From Cohnella thailandensis (GTDB lineage Bacteria; Bacillota; Bacilli; Paenibacillales; Paenibacillaceae): 64,000 nucleotides of DNA. The stretch spans positions 1-64,000 of the forward strand of contig NZ_JACJVQ010000007.1 of the NCBI RefSeq assembly GCF_014212135.1, read 5' to 3'. Shown piece by piece: positions 1 through 8,939 of the stretch. The translations under genes were made by a program, and so were the position numbers. A model generated the notes under the pieces. It was not told where the DNA came from. It searched no databases and worked only from the letters and a program-made list of their open reading frames with translations. Every line of letters begins with the position of its first letter. Positions within the stretch are counted from its first letter, which is position 1.

Positions 1-89
1 TTAAGCGAACTGTTCTCAAAGCGAGCTTAGAACTTACTTTTGGGACAGCCCCTTTTGGATTTGCGTTATTTTGAAATTGCTTTATGCCG
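1..89. other. Left-edge non-coding stretch, possible IS end
   Basis: No gene is supported here. On the minus strand, bases 52 down to 36 read GGGGCTGTCCCAAAAGT, which resembles the terminal repeats of IS1182-type transposons and also some Paenibacillus terminator hairpins. Only one end is in the window and no target duplication can be tested, so this is a weak observation. Confidence 0.2.
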
Positions 90-800
90 CTAATTCGCAA
101 CCTCCGCCAGATAAGGCTTCAGAGCCTCCGCCCACTTCCGGTACCCGCGGTCCGTCAGATGGCAATAATCCGGCGTCGTCTCCGGCGACAGCGTTCCGTC
201 CGCTTCCAGCAGCTCGGGTCCGATGTCGACGAAGGCGTAGCCGCGCTCCTCCGCCAGCTTCGCATACCTGGCGTTGATCTCTTGAATCAGGAGCCGGCGA
301 GGGTGATCCGGTTCCTTCTCCCGCGGGAAGACCGCCATCACGACGATTCTCGCGTTCGGGGCTTTGGCTTCCACCCGGTCGCAGATGGCCGCCAGTCCTT
401 CCGCGATCTCCTCGGCCGTGTTGGCTCTCGCGTTCTCCGTCTCGCTCGTGTTGTTCGTGCCGATCAGAATGACGACGAGCTTAGGATTCAGACCGTCCAG
501 CTGTCCGTGATCGAGCCTCCAGAGCACGTTCTGCGTGCGATCCCAACCGAAGCCCATATTAAGCACCCGGTAAGAAGAGAACAACGAGTTCCATACTTCG
601 CCCGATCCGTGCAGATGCGGCGGCTTCGGCTCTCCGCCCCAGAAGTGGGTAATCGAATCCCCGATCATGACGATCTCCGGGTCGATCCCGGCCTGCATGC
701 CCAGCACCTGCTCGTGTCTCTCCCACCAATCGTAGCTGTCTTCCTCCAGCTTGGACACCGGAATCGCCGCCGTGTTGATCGTGTCGCTTTGTTTGGCCAT
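90..800 (-). CDS. SGNH/GDSL-family esterase (236 aa)
   Basis: Predicted serine esterase of the SGNH hydrolase superfamily, probably removing acetyl groups from an imported sugar. Block I is GDSIT with nucleophile Ser49, block II lies in NMGFGWD (about 82-88), block III is GTNN (Asn116/117) and block V is DYCHLT with Asp211 and His214, so all four catalytic blocks are present. There is no signal peptide, so it should act in the cytoplasm. The ATG follows an AGGAG site. It is the last gene of a leftward operon behind a sugar ABC transporter, 57 bases after a permease gene, which fits deacetylation after uptake. The natural substrate is not evident. Confidence 0.88.
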   Translation of the reverse strand: MAKQSDTINTAAIPVSKLEEDSYDWWERHEQVLGMQAGIDPEIVMIGDSITHFWGGEPKPPHLHGSGEVWNSLFSSYRVLNMGFGWDRTQNVLWRLDHGQLDGLNPKLVVILIGTNNTSETENARANTAEEIAEGLAAICDRVEAKAPNARIVVMAVFPREKEPDHPRRLLIQEINARYAKLAEERGYAFVDIGPELLEADGTLSPETTPDYCHLTDRGYRKWAEALKPYLAEVAN

Positions 801-857
801 TTTCTTGCTCCTTGGAGGTTTTTCCTTCTATTATAAAGGCTTTCGGCTGCGTGCGCC

Positions 858-1688
858 TTATCCTTTGACCGCGCCGGCCGTGAGACCGCCGACGATGTAT
901 TTCTGCGCGAACAAATAAAGAATGAAGACGGGCAGCGACGTCAGCACCAGATCCGCGAAGATCAGGTTCCAATCCCGGCTGAACTTGCCGTAGAAGTTGT
1001 ATACCGACAGCGGCATCGTCCAATCGGAGCTGTCGGTGAGGAAGTACAGCGGAATCGTGATGTCGTTCCAGACCGACATGAACACCATAATCGCGACGGT
1101 AGCGTTCACGGGTACGATAAGCGGAATGATAATCCGGAAGAAAACGCTGAACATGCCCGCGCCCTCGAGGAATGCGACCTCGTCGAGCACCTTCGGGATC
1201 GACTTGATGAAGCCGTTGTACAGGAATACGCTAAACGCGGTATTCAAGGCGGCATAAATCAAGATGACGCTCGTTACGCTTCCGTAGAAGCCCATCCACT
1301 GGACGACGCGAATCGTCGTGATCGTGGACATCGGCGCGATCAGGCCCATGAAGAAGAAAAGGTACAGGAAGTTGGACAAGCGCGATTCCCTTCTTACCAG
1401 CACGAACGACGCCGCCGACGTCGTCACGATGTTGACGACGGACGAAATTCCGGTAATGAGAATGCCGTTCAGGAACGCTCTCAGCAGATCGCCTTCCTCG
1501 TAGACGAGCTTGTAGTTGCTGAACATCCATTCTTTCGGAAGCGAGAGCGAGAAATCCAACACCTCCGCGCTTGTCTTGAACGACCCGAGAAGCATGACGA
1601 GAATCGGAAGCAGGACAAGCAGAGAGGCGAGGATCATGATCAATTCGACGAGATAGTTGCGCCAGGACTTTCTTGCGAGCAGATTCAT
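858..1688 (-). CDS. Sugar ABC transporter permease, MalG type (276 aa)
   Basis: Inner-membrane permease of a carbohydrate ABC importer (CUT1, MalG-like). Hydrophobic segments begin at about residue 14, and the EAA loop is readable as EVAFLEGAGMFSVFFRIIIP, the site that docks the ATPase. The protein ends QKYIVGGLTAGAVKG, the usual C-terminus of this family. The reading frame stays open further upstream, but the chosen ATG overlaps the stop of the upstream permease in a TAATG junction and gives the normal family length of about 276 residues. It works with the neighbouring permease and lipoprotein. No ATPase gene is present, so a shared MsmX-like ATPase is likely used. Confidence 0.92.
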   Translation of the reverse strand: MNLLARKSWRNYLVELIMILASLLVLLPILVMLLGSFKTSAEVLDFSLSLPKEWMFSNYKLVYEEGDLLRAFLNGILITGISSVVNIVTTSAASFVLVRRESRLSNFLYLFFFMGLIAPMSTITTIRVVQWMGFYGSVTSVILIYAALNTAFSVFLYNGFIKSIPKVLDEVAFLEGAGMFSVFFRIIIPLIVPVNATVAIMVFMSVWNDITIPLYFLTDSSDWTMPLSVYNFYGKFSRDWNLIFADLVLTSLPVFILYLFAQKYIVGGLTAGAVKG

Positions 1689-2560
1689 TATTCGGAGACC
1701 TCCTTGCGGCGCATGAACATCAGCAGCGGAATCGAGATGATCGTGACGGCCACGAACAGCAGCGTGTTGACGGCGGTGCCGAGCCCCCAGCTGCCTTCGC
1801 CGAACGAGCGCAGGATGATCGTTCCGACGACCTGCGAAGCATTGCCCGGTCCTCCCCCGGTGAGCACGAACACCTCGGAGAATACTTTCAATCCGCCGAT
1901 CAAGGTCAGCATGACGTTGATGTTTATCGCCGGCAGAAGCAGCGGCAGCGTGATGTTCAAGAAGCTCTTCCAACTGCCCGCCCCGTCGATCGTAGCCGCT
2001 TCATAATACTCCTTCGAGATCGACTGGAGGCCGGCGAGGTAGATCGCCATCTGGAATCCGGCCGTCTGCCAGATCGAGACGAAGGAGATCGTCAGAATGA
2101 CGATGGCCGGATCGGTCAGCCAGGCTTGGGACAGCGAGCCCAGGCCGAACCACTCGAGGATCTTGTTGATGGATCCGTCGGATCGGAGCATCGGTGTAAA
2201 TACGATGCTGATGACCATGATGCTCAGGATGGAGGGAGAATAGAAAATCGCCCTCAGCCAGTTGCGGGACTTCAGCTTCATATTTAAAGCGACGGCAAGC
2301 GCGATCCCGATCACGTTCTTCCCGATGACGGTGACGACCGCGAAGATCAACGTGTTCTTGAGCGCCAGCAGCAGCGTGCTGTCCGAGAAGATCGTCTTGA
2401 AGTTCGTCCAGCCGTTCCAGTGAATCTCCGTTCGGTCCAGCCGCCAGTCCGTGAAGGAGTAGAAGAGGCCGATAATCGTCGGCAGAACGAAGAAGATGCA
2501 GTAGATGAGCAGCGCCGGCCAAATCATATAGTAGGAATAAAGCCTCTTGTATATCTTCAT
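1688..2560 (-). CDS. Sugar ABC transporter permease, MalF type (290 aa)
   Basis: Second membrane subunit of the same importer (MalF/UgpA-like). It has an N-terminal membrane helix (YSYYMIWPALLIYCIFFVLP) and the EAA loop YYEAATIDGAGSWKSFLNIT near residue 190. The start ATG follows GGAGAG. Its stop codon overlaps the ATG of the MalG-type gene by one base, indicating translational coupling. The family imports oligosaccharides or glycosides; the sugar cannot be read from the sequence, but the esterases at both ends of the locus suggest an acetylated plant oligosaccharide. Confidence 0.92.
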   Translation of the reverse strand: MKIYKRLYSYYMIWPALLIYCIFFVLPTIIGLFYSFTDWRLDRTEIHWNGWTNFKTIFSDSTLLLALKNTLIFAVVTVIGKNVIGIALAVALNMKLKSRNWLRAIFYSPSILSIMVISIVFTPMLRSDGSINKILEWFGLGSLSQAWLTDPAIVILTISFVSIWQTAGFQMAIYLAGLQSISKEYYEAATIDGAGSWKSFLNITLPLLLPAININVMLTLIGGLKVFSEVFVLTGGGPGNASQVVGTIILRSFGEGSWGLGTAVNTLLFVAVTIISIPLLMFMRRKEVSE

Positions 2561-2630
2561 GATTCACTCTCCGTAACGGAGGGGACAGAACCGGCGCGCG
2601 GCCGATTCTGTCCGTGTCCGCCTTTTTTTC

Positions 2631-3935
2631 TTAGAAGCCTTCGACTCCCTTGTCCTTCATCAGCTGCTGGAACTTCGTATTCCAGGCGTCCAGCGCTTCC
2701 TTCGCCGACTTGCCTCCCGCGTATACGTCCTGGAAGCTGCGGTACATCTCGCTCATGTCGACCTGCAGGTAGCCTTCCATCGTCGTGACGGTCTTCTGCG
2801 GGGTGATGTAGTTGTCGACGATCTCCTGCTTGTATTCCGGCAGCTCCGGAGTCGTGACGTCGCTGAAGTTGGAGACGTATTTCTGCTCGGTCACGATCTG
2901 CTGCGCTACGTCCTTGGACCCAAGGAATTCAAGGAACTTCTTCGCTTCGGCGAGATGCTTCGCTTGCTTCGGAATGAACAGCTGGCCGCCCAGCGGGCTG
3001 GCTCCCATCAGCACGTTGTCCGTGTACGGAACCGGGAACAGACCCAGGTGGACATTAGGATCCTTGGTCTCGACGTCTTGGATCAGCCAGTCGCCCATGA
3101 ACATCATCGCGACTTCCTTGTTAAGGAATTTGCCCACGGCCATGTCGTAGCTGTCGCTGAGGACGTCGGCGTTCGTCAGGCCTTGCTTGTACAGCTGGTA
3201 TTGCTGATCGATGAGCGTCTCCAGCTCCGGAATCTCGTTCCACTTCTTCTTGTTCGTGTTCAAATCCTCGAACAGGGTCGGGTCGTTCTTGCTCGCGTAA
3301 TCGGCCAGCGCGGCGGACGTCCAGATATTGGTCGCCCAAGCATCCTTGAACGGCATGAAGATCGGCGTAATGCCCGCATCCTTGATTTTCTGGCTGGCGG
3401 CGATGAACTCTTCGTAGTTCTTAGGAACGGACAGGCCAAGCTCGTTGAAGATATCCTTGTTGTACACGACGCCTTGCATGCCGGTGTCTTGGCTGACGTG
3501 GAAGCCGTAAACGTGCCCGTGCGCGGACAGCACGTTCTTGTTGACCACGCGGCCGACCCAAGGCTCGTCGTCGAGAATCTCGAAGTTCCGCTCGAGGTTC
3601 AAGTCGGTCACGGCGCTGGCCAGGTTGTACTGCACGATGTCCGGAGTCTCTCCGACGGCCAGCTTCGTCTGGAGCACCGTCGTGATCTGTTCGGACGGCA
3701 GCAATTGAAGATTGACTTTGATATTCGTTTCTTTCTCGAATTGGTCCAGCAGGTCCTGGTCGACGAAGGCGGAATCCTGAGAAGCTTTCGAAATGGCGAG
3801 CTCGATCGTCACCTTCCCGCCCGAACCGGAGCTTGCGTTCGACGAATCGTCTCCGGAATTGCCGCATGCGGTCAGAGAGACGGCAAGCGCCGAGGCTGCC
3901 AGAACGGCGGATACGCGTTTGGTTGTCTGTTTCAT
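2631..3935 (-). CDS. Sugar ABC transporter substrate-binding lipoprotein (434 aa)
   Basis: Extracellular solute-binding protein family 1, first gene of the operon. The signal peptide ends in a lipobox (SLTAC, lipidated Cys near residue 23) followed by a Ser/Gly-rich linker, so it is anchored to the outer face of the membrane. The open frame extends 11 codons further upstream, but GGGGGAAG sits 6 bases before the ATG at 3935, making this the real start. It diverges from the sensor kinase gene, whose product probably controls it. A cre-like sequence lies about 40 bases upstream. Confidence 0.92.
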   Translation of the reverse strand: MKQTTKRVSAVLAASALAVSLTACGNSGDDSSNASSGSGGKVTIELAISKASQDSAFVDQDLLDQFEKETNIKVNLQLLPSEQITTVLQTKLAVGETPDIVQYNLASAVTDLNLERNFEILDDEPWVGRVVNKNVLSAHGHVYGFHVSQDTGMQGVVYNKDIFNELGLSVPKNYEEFIAASQKIKDAGITPIFMPFKDAWATNIWTSAALADYASKNDPTLFEDLNTNKKKWNEIPELETLIDQQYQLYKQGLTNADVLSDSYDMAVGKFLNKEVAMMFMGDWLIQDVETKDPNVHLGLFPVPYTDNVLMGASPLGGQLFIPKQAKHLAEAKKFLEFLGSKDVAQQIVTEQKYVSNFSDVTTPELPEYKQEIVDNYITPQKTVTTMEGYLQVDMSEMYRSFQDVYAGGKSAKEALDAWNTKFQQLMKDKGVEGF

Positions 3936-3974
3936 TCCAACTTCCCCCATTGACTTAGTAGTTGTCACAATGCT

Positions 3975-3988
3975 TGAATGCGATTACA
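3975..3988 (-). promoter_or_regulatory. cre-like CcpA site before the first sugar ABC operon
   Basis: The minus strand reads TGTAATCGCATTCA, matching the CcpA consensus TGWNANCGNTNWCA except at position 10. A TATAAT hexamer lies just upstream at 3995-4000 (minus strand), so the site would overlap the transcription start of the lipoprotein operon. No convincing -35 box is seen. Catabolite repression is an inference. Confidence 0.45.
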
Positions 3989-4084
3989 ATATCGATTATA
4001 AAATTCGGCCTGACCGAGGTACATGTTTGTGGTTTACTCTTCATGTGTAATATTCTGAACCGAAAGATCGGGAGGTCGCTGCCG

Positions 4085-5848
4085 TTGGCCAGCCTATTGC
4101 GTCGATTCCGCCTGAGAACGAGCCTGCAGTCCAAGCTGATCTGGACGTTCTTGCCGCTGCTGCTGCTCATGCTGGGCATATTCCTTCTCTACGTGAACAC
4201 CTTCGTCTTCAAGCCGCTGTGGGAGAAAACCGTCGAAGAAACGCAGCTGTCCGCGGCGAAGGTATCGGAGCAGCTGGACGGCTACCTGGACCTTCAGAAT
4301 CAGCTGTCCCAGAGACTTCTCGCCAACAAGGACCTGCTTGCCCTGTTGGATCCGGAGAATCCGCCCGCTTATAATAAGCTAACAAAAGACCGCCTGCTCA
4401 AGGATTACATGTTCCGGGCGCTCGGGCCGACCATGGACATCCGGGATATGATCGTGTACGATCTGGAAGGCCGGGAGCTCGTCTCTTATCTCGGAATGGG
4501 CGCTCCGTCCGATCTGGGCCCGATCATCTCGAATCCGAAATATGCCGCTCCGCTAAACGACAGCCATTATTTTCTTTATAAAGATCCGCATGGCGAGATG
4601 GCTTTTATTCGGTCGATTAACGATAAGGACGGCAAAATCTACGGGTACCTGTACATTATGCTCGACAGCGCCTTTCTTCGGAAGCTGGCGGACGGCGTTG
4701 TCGGGTCGGACGTCTATATTCTCGATACGGACGGAACGGTCGTGCTGGCGTCCTCCGAAGCCGACGAGGAATACCCGAAGGACGAGCTGAATCGCGAGTG
4801 GTCCGGAAGCGGATTCTTTACCGACAGCTCCCGCCGCCATTACGTCGCTTACCGGACATCGGAGAACAACGACTGGACGTCGGTTGTCGTCGCCTCCAAA
4901 GCCTCGGCGTTCGGCTCCGTCAACTCGGTCCGCAACCTCTCGATCCTGATGATCGTCTCGCTGGCGCTCTTCTCATTGGTATACGTCTACGTCTCCGCCC
5001 GAAACTTCGTGCTGCCGATCCGCCGCCTGCGAAGCCAGATCACGCGCATGAACTACAGCAACCTGAATTTGCAGGCCGACCGGCGGCTGCATAACAACGA
5101 GCTGCAGCTGCTGAACGAGGCGTTCGGGGAGATGCTGGAACGGCTACAGAATTCCATCGAGAGGGAGAAGCTGGCCGTTCACGAAGAGGTAATGGCGCGG
5201 AATTCCGCTCTGCAGGCGCAAATCGCGCCCCATTTTATCCACAATTCGCTGTACCTGATCAGCATTGCCTCCCAGGAAGGCAAGAACGATGCGGTATCCG
5301 CCATGTGCAAGCAGCTGTCCGAGAGTCTGCGCTACATCGTCTCTTCGCCTTATCAGCATGTGAGCATGCTCGAGGAGATCGAGCATACGAAGCGATACTT
5401 GTCGCTGGTCGAACGGAATTACGAAGACGACCTCGAGTGGAGCATCGAGCTCGATCCTTCGGCCGACGCGATCCAGCTTCCCCGCCTCGTCATTCAGCCC
5501 TTCGTCGAGAACGCGATCGAGCACGCCTTCGACAGCACGGATCCGCCTTGGCGAATCAAGATCGCGGTCAAGCTGTACAACGGGCTCTGGGCGATCGAGA
5601 TCGGCGACAACGGCAAAGGGATGAACTCGGAAGAGATCCGGCGCATGATGGAGAAAATCGAGCAGTCCGATCACGGCGTTCAAGAGATGAAGAGCGAGTC
5701 GCTCGGAATCGGCAGCATGGGCGTCATCAACACGGTGAACCGGCTGAAGCTGATGTACCGCAACCGCGTCTTCTTCAATATCTTCACCAATGAGGACGGC
5801 GGCACGACCGTGCAGATCATCGCTTCTCTTAAACGGGATTTCTACTGA
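4085..5848 (+). CDS. YesM-type sensor histidine kinase (587 aa)
   Basis: Membrane sensor kinase of the LytS/YesM class. Helices are at about 19-38 and 285-305, flanking a roughly 245-residue extracellular sensor; HAMP follows, then the His_kinase motif QIAPHFIHNS with phospho-acceptor His383 and a HATPase domain with N-box FVENAIEHAF (about 475) and DNGKGM. The frame is open from 3962, but a TTG at 4085 is preceded by GGGAGG with 9-base spacing and yields the usual short cytoplasmic N-terminus. It is followed 21 bases later by its YesN-type response regulator and diverges from the sugar ABC operon it likely controls. Confidence 0.85.
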   Translation: MASLLRRFRLRTSLQSKLIWTFLPLLLLMLGIFLLYVNTFVFKPLWEKTVEETQLSAAKVSEQLDGYLDLQNQLSQRLLANKDLLALLDPENPPAYNKLTKDRLLKDYMFRALGPTMDIRDMIVYDLEGRELVSYLGMGAPSDLGPIISNPKYAAPLNDSHYFLYKDPHGEMAFIRSINDKDGKIYGYLYIMLDSAFLRKLADGVVGSDVYILDTDGTVVLASSEADEEYPKDELNREWSGSGFFTDSSRRHYVAYRTSENNDWTSVVVASKASAFGSVNSVRNLSILMIVSLALFSLVYVYVSARNFVLPIRRLRSQITRMNYSNLNLQADRRLHNNELQLLNEAFGEMLERLQNSIEREKLAVHEEVMARNSALQAQIAPHFIHNSLYLISIASQEGKNDAVSAMCKQLSESLRYIVSSPYQHVSMLEEIEHTKRYLSLVERNYEDDLEWSIELDPSADAIQLPRLVIQPFVENAIEHAFDSTDPPWRIKIAVKLYNGLWAIEIGDNGKGMNSEEIRRMMEKIEQSDHGVQEMKSESLGIGSMGVINTVNRLKLMYRNRVFFNIFTNEDGGTTVQIIASLKRDFY

Positions 5849-5869
5849 GGAGAAAGGGGGCTCACAATC

Positions 5870-7381
5870 ATGTATGACGTGCTCATTGCCGAGGATAGCA
5901 AGCCTATTCTGAGGAATTTGACCATGCTGCTGGAGACGTCGGGGCTTCCGATCCGGGTCGCGGCGACGGCCGTCAACGGCGAAGAAGCCTTGGAGCGCTT
6001 CCGCTCCCAATCCTTCGATATCCTGCTTACGGATATTCGCATGCCGAAGATGGACGGTCTGACTCTGATCGCGGAGGCCAAAAAGCTGCAGCCGGAACTG
6101 AAGGCGATCCTGATCAGCAGCTACAGCGATTTCGAATACACGCGCAAAGCGCTGAACCTGCAAGTTAGCGATTATCTGCTTAAGCCCGTGGAGAAAAGCC
6201 AGCTGACCGAGGTCCTCTCGAACGTGCTCGAACGGCTTCGTGCCGCTCAGCCCACTCCGGCTTCCTTGTTTCGCGACCTGGTCTCCGAGAGCGGCTGGAA
6301 AGCGCTCGAGCGGGATCCGGAAGCGGTCAAGGCCGCCAGCCGGTTTCTTCTCGTTCGGCGGCAGCCGTTCTCCGGGATGAACGCGCTTGCTCCGGAGCCG
6401 ATTCGATCGGCGCTGTCTCTTCCCCCATCGGCCATCGTTCTGCAGACGGCTTCCGGCGACGGCGTTCTGATCTTGGGCGGCGACGATTGGCCGAGAAGCG
6501 AGGCGGATTCGACCGCAAGCCTTCTGGAGGATTGGCGAGAGAGCTTGCAGGAGAAGGGCTGGTCCGTTTCGTTTGCCGCCGGTCTCCAAACGGCGGCTTG
6601 GAACGCCCTGCCGGAGAAGATTCGGGAAGCGTCGCGGCTGTTGGATGATAGAATGCTCGTTTTCCGCCCGCTTGCGTTCGAGCTCACTCAACCTCTTCCG
6701 TTCTCCGAACCTTCTTACGAGGAGATCGACCGGTTGGAAGATGGTTACGCAGCTCTTATCCAGCAGTCGGAGAAGGATCGGTTCCTCCTCTTGCTGTCGG
6801 AGCAATTGGCCAAGTGGAAGACAACCGGGCTGCGCTTGGAGGAGCTGCGGAGATTCGTCCGGCGCCTCGCAGCCTCCTTTGTCTCCGTGCTCGAAAGCGT
6901 CGGCTCTCTCGCGACGGCGGAGCTTCCGGGCCGAGCGGAGAGGCTTCTCGAGCTTGCGGATTACGAGACGTTCCGCTCCGAGCTGCTGGCCTTCGCGGAG
7001 GAATGGCTCGAAGCTATCCGGTCCAGCCGCCGCAAGAGCGGACAGGAGCTGTTCCATCAGATCGACCAATACCTGAGAACGAACCTGTACTCGAACGTCG
7101 CGATACAGGACCTCGTGGACCGGTTCCACGTCAGCCCGTCCTACATCAGCCGCATCGTCAAACGGCACGGCGGCCAGACGTTCGTGAACTTCTACACCGA
7201 CTTGAAGATCGCCGAAGCCCGCCGCCTGATGGAGGCGAAGCCGGAGATGCTGATCAAGGAGATCGCGGAGGTTCTGTGCTTCGGGGATCAGCATTATTTC
7301 TCCAAGGTATTCAAGGACAGGACCGGTTCCAGCCCTCTCGAGTACAAAAGCCGGCTTCAGGAGAGCAGCGAAACCATATAA
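5870..7381 (+). CDS. YesN-type response regulator with AraC DNA-binding domain (503 aa)
   Basis: Response regulator partner of the preceding YesM-like kinase. The N-terminal receiver domain (1-120) has the acidic pair Glu8-Asp9, phospho-acceptor Asp55 in LLTDIRMPKMDG and the conserved Lys of YLLKPVEKS. A middle region of about 270 residues has no clear motif. The C-terminus (about 400-500) carries two AraC/XylS helix-turn-helix units, including VAIQDLVDRFHVSPSYISRI and AEVLCFGDQHYFSKVFKDRTG. The ATG follows GGAGAAAGGGGG. It most likely activates the divergent sugar operon and perhaps the esterase gene just downstream. Confidence 0.92.
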   Translation: MYDVLIAEDSKPILRNLTMLLETSGLPIRVAATAVNGEEALERFRSQSFDILLTDIRMPKMDGLTLIAEAKKLQPELKAILISSYSDFEYTRKALNLQVSDYLLKPVEKSQLTEVLSNVLERLRAAQPTPASLFRDLVSESGWKALERDPEAVKAASRFLLVRRQPFSGMNALAPEPIRSALSLPPSAIVLQTASGDGVLILGGDDWPRSEADSTASLLEDWRESLQEKGWSVSFAAGLQTAAWNALPEKIREASRLLDDRMLVFRPLAFELTQPLPFSEPSYEEIDRLEDGYAALIQQSEKDRFLLLLSEQLAKWKTTGLRLEELRRFVRRLAASFVSVLESVGSLATAELPGRAERLLELADYETFRSELLAFAEEWLEAIRSSRRKSGQELFHQIDQYLRTNLYSNVAIQDLVDRFHVSPSYISRIVKRHGGQTFVNFYTDLKIAEARRLMEAKPEMLIKEIAEVLCFGDQHYFSKVFKDRTGSSPLEYKSRLQESSETI

Positions 7382-7411
7382 CCTACGACAATGGCAAAGG
7401 AGAGTTCGAAC

Positions 7412-8077
7412 ATGAGCGCAACCCGTTATACCGTTCTATTCCAAGGCGACTCCATCACGGACGGCGGCAGGGGCCGGAGCGAGGACCTTAACCATATTCT
7501 GGGCCATAGCTACCCTTTTTTGGTCGCGACCCGCTTGGGGGCCGACTTGGCCGAAAGGGGCCTTCATTTCGTCAATCGCGGAATCAGCGGCAATCGCCTC
7601 TCCGACCTGTATGCCCGCTGGAACGAGGACGCGTTCGCCGTTCGTCCGGATCTCATCAGCATCCTCGCCGGCGTCAACGACGTTTGGTTCCGCATGCACG
7701 GCCAGCCGGGAGGCGTTACCGACCGGTTCGAACGAACGTACCGCCATCTGCTGGATGAGACGAGGGAAGTGCTCCCTAACGCTCGGCTGGTTCTCTGCGA
7801 GCCTTTTCTTCTGAAAGTCGGCGGTCCGGCGGAGCGCTGGGAGGAATGGCGAACGGCTATCGCCGATTATCAGGCGAAAGTGCGGGAGCTGGCCTTGCAG
7901 TACGGTGCCATCTTCGTGCCGTTGCAGGAAGTATTCGATCGAGCGTCCGAGCGGGCCGAGGCGAGCTATTGGATCTGGGACGGCGTCCATCCTACCGCGG
8001 CCGGCCATCAGCTTATCGCCGATCAATGGCTCGCCGTTGTCCGGAAGGACGTCCCGGAGCTGTGTTCAAGCGATTAG
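7412..8077 (+). CDS. SGNH/GDSL-family esterase (221 aa)
   Basis: Second SGNH hydrolase of this locus, from a different subgroup than the one at 90-800. Motifs are FQGDSIT (Ser14), GISGNR (Gly60), GVND (Asn89) and DGVHPT (Asp190, His193), a complete catalytic set. No signal peptide is present. The frame opens at 7391, but AAAGGAG before the ATG at 7412 identifies that start. It lies 30 bases after the response regulator gene and is probably co-transcribed with it. Deacetylation of xylan- or pectin-derived oligosaccharides is the usual role proposed for such proteins; the substrate is inferred only. Confidence 0.85.
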   Translation: MSATRYTVLFQGDSITDGGRGRSEDLNHILGHSYPFLVATRLGADLAERGLHFVNRGISGNRLSDLYARWNEDAFAVRPDLISILAGVNDVWFRMHGQPGGVTDRFERTYRHLLDETREVLPNARLVLCEPFLLKVGGPAERWEEWRTAIADYQAKVRELALQYGAIFVPLQEVFDRASERAEASYWIWDGVHPTAAGHQLIADQWLAVVRKDVPELCSSD

Positions 8078-8084
8078 GCTTATC

Positions 8085-8900
8085 CTACTCCGAATCGGGG
8101 ATATAGACGCCGCAGCCTCTGCCGAGCTTGCCGCCGGCAAGCAAATACGCTTTGGCGGCGCGCTGCAGGCTTGTCTGCTCCCCGTATTCGGAGGGATCGG
8201 ATGCGGTTCGAATAAAAATGCGCTGCTCCGCTTCCCTTGAGGTTTCGTCGACTTCGTAAATACTAAACAGCCGCTGAAATCGCAAGATATTCGATTCGAG
8301 GCTCAAAATATTCGCTAGTCCGGGATATAACAGCCACGAACGGCAAGTAAAAATCGGAGGGATACCTCTGAAGAAGGTTCGGGCCAAGCGGAAGGAGCGA
8401 TCGACCTCCTCCGGAGTCAAGGGCTCCCCTTCCGGAATATGTACGTTCAGCACGACCTGATTTTTCTCGATCAGCAATCCGTTTACCTTCATATCGGATT
8501 CGAAGGCATAAGGCTGGAATTGCAACCGGCCAAGCCGAAACAAACGGAGCCGGACATGCTCCTGCAGCCAGCCGTATTCCTCGATGCCGTATACTCCGTA
8601 ATCCCGGCGACAAACCTCGGACCAAATCCGAATATCCGAGAACGTATCGAAATAAACGTCTTCGGGGATTCCCCGCACCCGATACTCCTCATAAGCATCC
8701 ACGGCAAACCTCGCGAACAAATAAAGAAGCCTTTGCCTGTAGCCTTCTTCGCCCGTGACGCGTTCGAAAAAAGAATGGCGATCCGCCAGAAAGTGCCGCT
8801 TATGTTCTAAGTAATCGCTTTCCTCCATGACATAGGCTTCGAGCTGTCGGCGGGCCATGTCATTCAATTGAATGCCTTCGCAAAATTCGCTTAATTGCAT
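8085..8900 (-). CDS. N-acyltransferase-like protein, NAT_N/GNAT_C type (271 aa)
   Basis: Resembles the acyltransferase domain-containing proteins built from an N-terminal helical NAT_N-type domain (DUF5596) and a GNAT-like C-terminal domain. Recognisable signatures are NVHIPEGEPLTPEEVDRSF at about 173-191, FTCRSWLLYPGL and SNILRFQRLF, characteristic of that family. The reaction and substrate are unknown to me. It is convergent with the SGNH esterase gene (7-base gap) and co-directional with the AraC gene at 8940. The ATG (MQLSEF) gives full family length. Confidence 0.6.
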   Translation of the reverse strand: MQLSEFCEGIQLNDMARRQLEAYVMEESDYLEHKRHFLADRHSFFERVTGEEGYRQRLLYLFARFAVDAYEEYRVRGIPEDVYFDTFSDIRIWSEVCRRDYGVYGIEEYGWLQEHVRLRLFRLGRLQFQPYAFESDMKVNGLLIEKNQVVLNVHIPEGEPLTPEEVDRSFRLARTFFRGIPPIFTCRSWLLYPGLANILSLESNILRFQRLFSIYEVDETSREAEQRIFIRTASDPSEYGEQTSLQRAAKAYLLAGGKLGRGCGVYIPDSE

Positions 8901-8939
8901 GTAAACTCTCCTGTTCTTGTGTCTTTGCTGCTGCTCCGG

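Noticed and set aside
5144..7294. 716-codon minus-strand open frame
   Set aside because: Antisense of the YesM and YesN genes; long antisense frames are common in GC-rich DNA and the product has no recognisable motif.
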